This document shows, one piece after another, positions 59,086 to 64,000 of a DNA stretch of 64,000 nucleotides; within the stretch, counting starts at the first letter, position 1; every line of letters begins with the position of its first letter. This DNA is from Portulaca oleracea. Lineage: Eukaryota; Streptophyta; Magnoliopsida; Caryophyllales; Portulacaceae. Below the pieces are notes generated by a model. It saw nothing but the letters and a program-made list of their open reading frames with translations, was not told where the DNA came from and ran no database searches. The stretch spans positions 44,658,513 to 44,722,512 of the forward strand of contig CM055870.1 of NCBI GenBank assembly GCA_029582165.1, written 5' to 3'. Made by a program: the position numbers and the translations under genes.

Positions 59086-60068
59086 TTGGTTACAATTCAT
59101 CGCATATTTTGTTATAGTTGAATTTGTTTTCTTGAATTAATTAGTACATTGGATATTTTATTATAGTTGAATTTTTTTTCCAAATATGATAGTAGCAGCT
59201 TCCATATCTTTAAGTTGTGTAAAATTAATGTCATCTGAGAAAAATACTTATATCACAATAAATATAATTAATTGTTGCAACATGCTTCTTTGATCAATAT
59301 ATATTGATTTGAGTTTTTTCAGGTAGAATAATCAATAATTTACCATGTAACTAAGATAATTAAAAAAAATTCAAATACATTTGTTAGAATCTCCCTAGAA
59401 AATTTTGTAAAAAATCTCTACAAATAAAATTACTTATTACAACAATCACTTCAATCAACATATCATCAGTCCAGTGTTTCAAAGGTAAAATCAATGATAA
59501 TTACACTTTTTAACTCTGATAGTTGAATTTTTTTAACTATTGTAAAATCTCCCTAATAATATTACAAGATATTATGTTCTTATTTTTTACAATTTTACAT
59601 ATTATTTATATGTATTTAAATTGAAACACTAGCTAAAACTTAACCTCACACCTACATTCCCTACCCAACTTCTCTCCCACGCTTGCATTAATTATATTTT
59701 TTGACATTCTTTTCATTTATTTTCTTTTATTATTTATGTTTATATACTTTTGTATACCTAACTTATCACCGATTTGTTAAAACGAAAAGAAAACAGTTAT
59801 TTATTAAGAAAATATGTATATTAGACACACACAATCATTGTAAGTACGATCTAGTTGTGAATTCAATTAATTTCTTATAAATTAAAATAACCATTGTGTA
59901 GGGTCGAGCCTAACAAATAAAATCTCGCAGTTGGATGGATATGCGGTATCCGTGTGTAAATTGAGCTCTAACTAAAACTTAACTTCACATATGCATACAT
60001 TCCCTCTCCAACATCAACGCCCAAAACATCGACTAATTTTGAACGGTGATTGCCAGGTATCTTCAGCG

Positions 60069-60359
60069 ATGGTTAACAAGGTTGGCGTGGTGGCGATGAT
60101 GGCGGTGATTGCAGTCGATGAGTTGATAGCTGAGCCACTGTTGATGGCGGAGGCAGTAACATGCGACACAATGGAGCTAAGCCCTTGTTTTGGAGCTTTC
60201 ATCTTTAACCTGCCACCCTCGGCGTCGTGCTGTGCCAAGTTGATAGAGCAGCAACCCTGCTTTTGTCAGTATTACAACGACCCAGCGTTTGCCCAGTACG
60301 TAAACTCTATCGACGCTCAGCGCATTACTTCCTCCTGCCAAGTTTCTGTCAACTGCTAA
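60069..60359 (+). CDS. Type-2 non-specific lipid transfer protein, copy 5
   Basis: 96 residues, intronless, with all eight nsLTP2 cysteines in the mature part VTCDTMELSPC ... SSCQVSVNC. The signal peptide is altered: MVNKVGVVAMMAVIAVDELI has D-E where copies 1 and 4 have two hydrophobic residues, in the middle of the hydrophobic core. Other changes are LREQ to LIEQ and STGA to SIDA. The TATA box reads TGTAAA. The ORF is intact, but reduced transcription and secretion are likely, so it may be a pseudogene in progress. An AATAAA follows the stop. Confidence 0.82.
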   Translation: MVNKVGVVAMMAVIAVDELIAEPLLMAEAVTCDTMELSPCFGAFIFNLPPSASCCAKLIEQQPCFCQYYNDPAFAQYVNSIDAQRITSSCQVSVNC

Positions 60360-61199
60360 TCAATATGTTACTTATGTGCTGATATACTGTTGAATAATTA
60401 GTAAAAGTTAATAAGAGAATAAATGTATTGGTTCTATCAATGTCCAACATGGTTGGAATAATGTTGTCTCTAGCTCCTAGTGAGTATAAATAAGTTTTCC
60501 TAATTATTGTCCCAAATGGTCAAACTAATGTATCTTCTAATTCTTTATAAGTTAAAGAGTTATATGGATTTACAAATAAATAAACTATGGACTTTGCTAA
60601 CTTGTGCTTAAGTTAAGTTTCAAAGCTTCGTAATGAACGTCACACTCGCGCACGACGTGGGCTATAGGGTGCTAGAGGTGCTTTTGGCACTTATTAGGCG
60701 CAATTGGCACTTGGCACTCATTTTATTATTACAATTGAATGAGGGTGGTTGTTTGTTGAATGTTAATAACTGCCATGAACAGTTTTCCATAGCTGTCTCT
60801 TATCCATATCTTATCATTTGTATAGATATCATTAGACAGCCATTAGATGGGATTGATGATTATATATATTCGTCAATCTAGGAAGCTTTGTTGTATTTTG
60901 TAGACACGGATTTGCATAATGAGCAAATTTTGACTTAAAGAAAGTGATTTCATTCATGCTTCAAAGCATCAATTCATCTCATAGTTTCTCATATATGTAT
61001 ATATATGTTTTGTTTTTATGTACACTGATTGTGTTATGAATGTTTTGTTTTATGTATGCTAGCTAGCTACAACACGCTTTCATATGTATGCTATTGCATG
61101 ACCTAACAATTTCGGACCCGACCCTATAACCTGGGCCGAACTCGTCCTAAATTTCTGGGTTTTGAACACGATTATTGCATGACCTAACAATTTCGGACC

Positions 61200-62901
61200 C
61201 GACTCTTGAAAATATGGAATCCAAGAGAAACTTCAGTGCTCATCTTCTCTGTCACTTCCTCGTACCTCAACTGTTGGAATGAGAAAACCCCGAATGTTCT
61301 GGCTTCTAGACTTGGCAACTAGAGGATGTTTACCGACATGCATGTCCAACTAAAAGGTATTTCAGCATCCATAAATACGCCAATATGGGAAGGACTCAAA
61401 CTAATATCCCAATCACTAGCTATCCTAGCTACTACCCAAGCTATGATCCTTATTCATTGTTTTGGCTTGAGGGTGTCTAATGATTACTTCAAAACGCCAT
61501 CTATCTTGTATGATCCATCATTGAAGCGTGGGTATTTCCAATAGAACAGATGACTGTGGTATTCTCTTTTGCAATGGGATACTTAAGCGAACTACAACAC
61601 CAAAATCATTATGATCATTACATCTTATTGCTCTTCCCACTATCATACTCATGATCTTAGGTCTTTAAAATACCTCTTAACTTATTCATGTGATATGATC
61701 CATAGCATGCCTCACACTACAACTTATTTCAACCTTCAACTTAGTTGCCCAAGATAAGAACCTTAAATATTCCAACTCAACGCAACAATACACTATATTA
61801 AAGTGTCTGTCCCCCTTTATCTTTCCAACTCATGAGTAGAGGGGTTTATCTCCTTTTTGGCCATATAAACCCAAGAGCAACATGGGGATGCAACTGCAAA
61901 TCTCCTAATTCAGACTTTAAGCAACATGGATTGGTATCGAATTCTATATTGAGGAAATAACCCAAAGTCTCAATAATAATATAATGAGGTAGCTTGCGCT
62001 TATAGCTTAAGAACTAAGATTAATTCACCAAAACCAAGTGGAAGGGCCTATACCTCCTAAAGTCTGATTTGCAAGATCAAGTAATTGACCAGAGATTTAG
62101 TTAGGGGAAAGTAGGCAAGCTCAGGTACTTCCTAGTCACAACATTACGAAGCTACACCTAAATTAAAGGTTGTGAGAACCTATAACTCACGTAATACACA
62201 CCTCTGGTTCTAGTTCCTCAAATATTTCTGAAATTTACTCAAGTGGTATGGACCATATCATATCACACATGTCCGTTCAACTTAGGCCCCAAATTAACCA
62301 CTCAAGATATGCATTGAACCATAAGAATTCTAGGCTACTGCTGCAAGCAATATATATTGTATGAAATAGTGCTCCTTTAACTCAAACATCCCCAAATGTT
62401 ACAGATTCTCATAGCACTTCACTTTAAAATGTCCTTGTCTCCCATCTCTTCAATACATAATTAGAGGCGTTTATCCCCTTCCTAAACACATCAACCAAGG
62501 GAAAAACAAGGGCAATGTAACTATTTTCCACCAATATTGGACATTAAGCAAAACAAACTCTTATTTCACCTTTCTAATTCAAAGGCTAGCCCAACAACCT
62601 CAAGAGCAACGTCATACTATAATTTACGCATCATGCTTATGGGATAAAGTAAACTTACATCACCTAAGTGAAAACCAAGGTATAGTTTCTAAACTCTAAC
62701 TTGCTTAACCGAACAACTAACAGAAGATCTAATGAGAGAAAAGAAGCGAAACTTAGGCACTTCCAACACAAATACTCTTGCAGACTTGCAACTCTATCTA
62801 TCTTTACAACATTGAGAACTTAAGGCACATAAAGTTCACGTAAGTCACATGTTTCCAAGCAACCAAGCATGCAATGAATGAATGCACCACCTAAGGTCGC
62901 A
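61200..62901 (-). mobile_element. Leader region of a further gypsy element
   Basis: Lies on the internal side of the primer binding site at 62,902-62,921 and so belongs, at least in its right part, to a minus-strand gypsy element. No gag-like frame was recognised; the open frame at 61,326-61,544 has no family resemblance. Two related stretches (about 61,690-62,240 and 62,247-62,860) share ATATGATCCATA/ATGGACCATATC, GAGGGGTTTATCTCC/GAGGCGTTTATCCCC and neighbouring words, which suggests an old tandem duplication of the leader. The join to the nsLTP array is at about 61,200. Confidence 0.5.
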
Positions 62902-62921
62902 GAATCCTTGCTCTGATACCA
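62902..62921 (-). other. Primer binding site, tRNA-iMet type
   Basis: The minus strand reads TGGTATCAGAGCAAGGATTC, the usual initiator-tRNA priming site of gypsy elements, two bases inside the LTR end at 62,924. Confidence 0.88.
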
Positions 62922-62923
62922 TC

Positions 62924-64000
62924 TGTAACAGCCCGCTCCCTAATAGGGGCTGTTAAGGTCAATCTCAACCTAATTAAGGTTGAGAAAGGTAAAAAGGAAG
63001 AACTTAGAAACTAATTTTCAAGATTTTCTAAGGAAAATCCGGTAGAGTTCCCTTTATAAAATGGACGTTTCCCATGCTTAAAGCCTTACAACCCTAAAAT
63101 AAACAGACTAAACCAAAATATAACTCAACGGCCACACGCCGGAGCATATCAGGAGCCACACGCTCGGATTACAATCTAAATGCATCAACAACCCAGGCAT
63201 ACCAAATACATTTACAATAAAATTTGAATTACAAAACAATTACTCTCTAAATACATGAACAACTAGAAATACTTCAATCTCCAAATAACTGGTCAGCTCC
63301 TGGTCTTCATATCGACCTGTAAGGGGGAGGGAGAGAGGGGTATGAGCAAACCATAGCCCAGTGGATAACCTGTACCCTAGAACAACCATTAAGAATCAAG
63401 CCACCTAATATAGGAGTCAGCTTAATTCAGTATTCACCCAAGTGCAGTAAAAATATAAATGCATCTCTCAGTCGTTTCATAATTCATCAGGTAGGGAACT
63501 AGGTATAAGGTTTCCATTCAAGCATCCACATGTCTCGTGTGAGGTAACTAAGCGATCTCATATCTTCCAAATCAACTACAGGGGAAAAAGGTAACCTTTT
63601 TGGTCATGAAAATAGTCAGGAAACCATCAAAGGGGCATTGCAAGTACTCTTAGTGTGCTACTAGGCCGCAACCAACTCAATGCACATCATCTTCCTAACA
63701 TAATGATTCCTCAAGTGACTCCTATATTCCCTTTAGCTTCCAAAATGAATAATTACGACGGGATTCACATGTAATGCATCAATCTAATTAAAAGACGCAC
63801 TCAAAGGCTCAAGTATCATATACATATATATAAATCATTAATAACACAACAAGTTCTTTAATCGAATTACAAGACCCTTTTCGAAACTTAACTAGAACAA
63901 GTTTAAATACGCTTCATAATTTAGCACTTCTCAAGTAGCATTCCAATCAAACTTCAAAACCTTTCAAAATCATTCTAAATAAGAAACATAACACCTTCAA
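62924..64000 (-). repeat. 5' LTR of a gypsy element (runs off the window)
   Basis: On the plus strand it starts TGTAACAGCCCGC, so on the minus strand the LTR ends GGGCTGTTACA directly before the primer binding site. At least 1,077 bp are in view; the other end is outside. It has a purine-rich stretch GGGGGAGGGAGAGAGGGGTA near 63,320 and no gene. The terminus suits Tekay/Del-type elements. Confidence 0.75.

Larger units (their letters stand above)
38365..61199 (+). repeat. Tandem segmental array carrying nsLTP2 genes
   Basis: A unit of about 5.4 kb is repeated. Each unit has a type-2 lipid transfer protein gene, a 3' flank with AATAAA, a CCCGACCCG-rich block (39,740; 48,067; 55,755), a MITE-like segment, and a CACTA-like segment of about 460 bp. 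Gene starts are at 38,689, 45,404, (47,117, truncated), 54,700 and 60,069. The spacing of the last two is 5,369 bp; the others approach this value once single-unit insertions are subtracted. The first unit lacks about 640 bp present in the third and fourth (49,545-50,175; 57,255-57,885). The array begins and ends with short duplicated edge fragments (38,370-38,465; 61,092-61,199). Confidence 0.9.

Noticed and set aside
1..64000. tRNA genes, rRNA, CRISPR arrays, bacterial operons
   Set aside because: None seen. The tRNA-like words found (TGGTATCAGAGC, TGGCGCCGTTG) are retrotransposon primer binding sites.

Overview
The window is nuclear DNA of a flowering plant, probably a eudicot. The evidence is AT-rich intergenic sequence, Ty3/gypsy elements of plant-specific lineages (dual RNase H Tat type, Athila-like, chromovirus), antisense genes of plant mobile domain type, CACTA-, MULE- and Helitron-like elements, and a family of plant non-specific lipid transfer proteins (nsLTP). 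No tRNA, rRNA, CRISPR or prokaryotic gene organisation was seen. The species cannot be named from the sequence.

Positions 1 to about 31,810 form one nested stack of LTR retrotransposons. The outer, oldest layer is a minus-strand chromovirus. Its 5' LTR lies at about 30,854-31,808, its tRNA-iMet-type primer binding site at 30,834-30,851, its gag at 30,078-30,503 and 11,479-11,975, its protease/RT/RNase H/integrase at 5,114-68, and the edge of its 3' LTR at 1-67. Three elements have landed in it. A solo LTR (356-1,889, perfect 5-bp target duplication) splits the integrase. A non-autonomous Athila-like element (5,115-11,478) splits gag from the zinc knuckle. An 18.1-kb Tat-lineage element (11,976-30,072, target duplication CGATC/CAATC) splits gag further upstream. 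The solo LTR belongs to the same family as the LTRs of the Tat element.

The Tat element is the most interesting object. On its sense (minus) strand it encodes gag, protease, RT, two RNases H and integrase. On the opposite (plus) strand, between pol and the 3' LTR, it carries two consecutive intron-containing genes. One is a five-exon gene with a plant mobile domain (about 15,882-18,548). The other is a two-exon gene resembling a second aORF family (about 19,224-20,415). Each has a TATA-like box upstream. A 29-bp-based tandem array lies next to the 3' LTR, and an imperfect palindrome of about 20 bp (CAAAGG..GCGGCCTTTG) recurs many times in the LTRs and around the antisense genes. All coding parts are broken, and many of the stops look like C-to-T decay.

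Positions 31,810-38,365 hold a probable LTR fragment, one CACTA-type terminus, AT microsatellites, possible exon remnants of an unidentified minus-strand gene and a small LINE-type RNase H relic.

Positions 38,365-61,199 are a segmental tandem array with a unit of about 5.4 kb, each unit centred on an intronless type-2 nsLTP gene. Five copies are present: intact ORFs at 38,689, 54,700 and 60,069, a frameshifted copy at 45,404, and a 5'-truncated copy at 47,117. Insertions after duplication mark single units: a 1.95-kb TG..CA element at 42,772-44,720 in the first, and a Helitron-like element at 50,657-52,888, itself carrying a MULE-like element, in the third. Positions 61,200-64,000 are the leader and the start of the 5' LTR of another minus-strand gypsy element that runs off the window.
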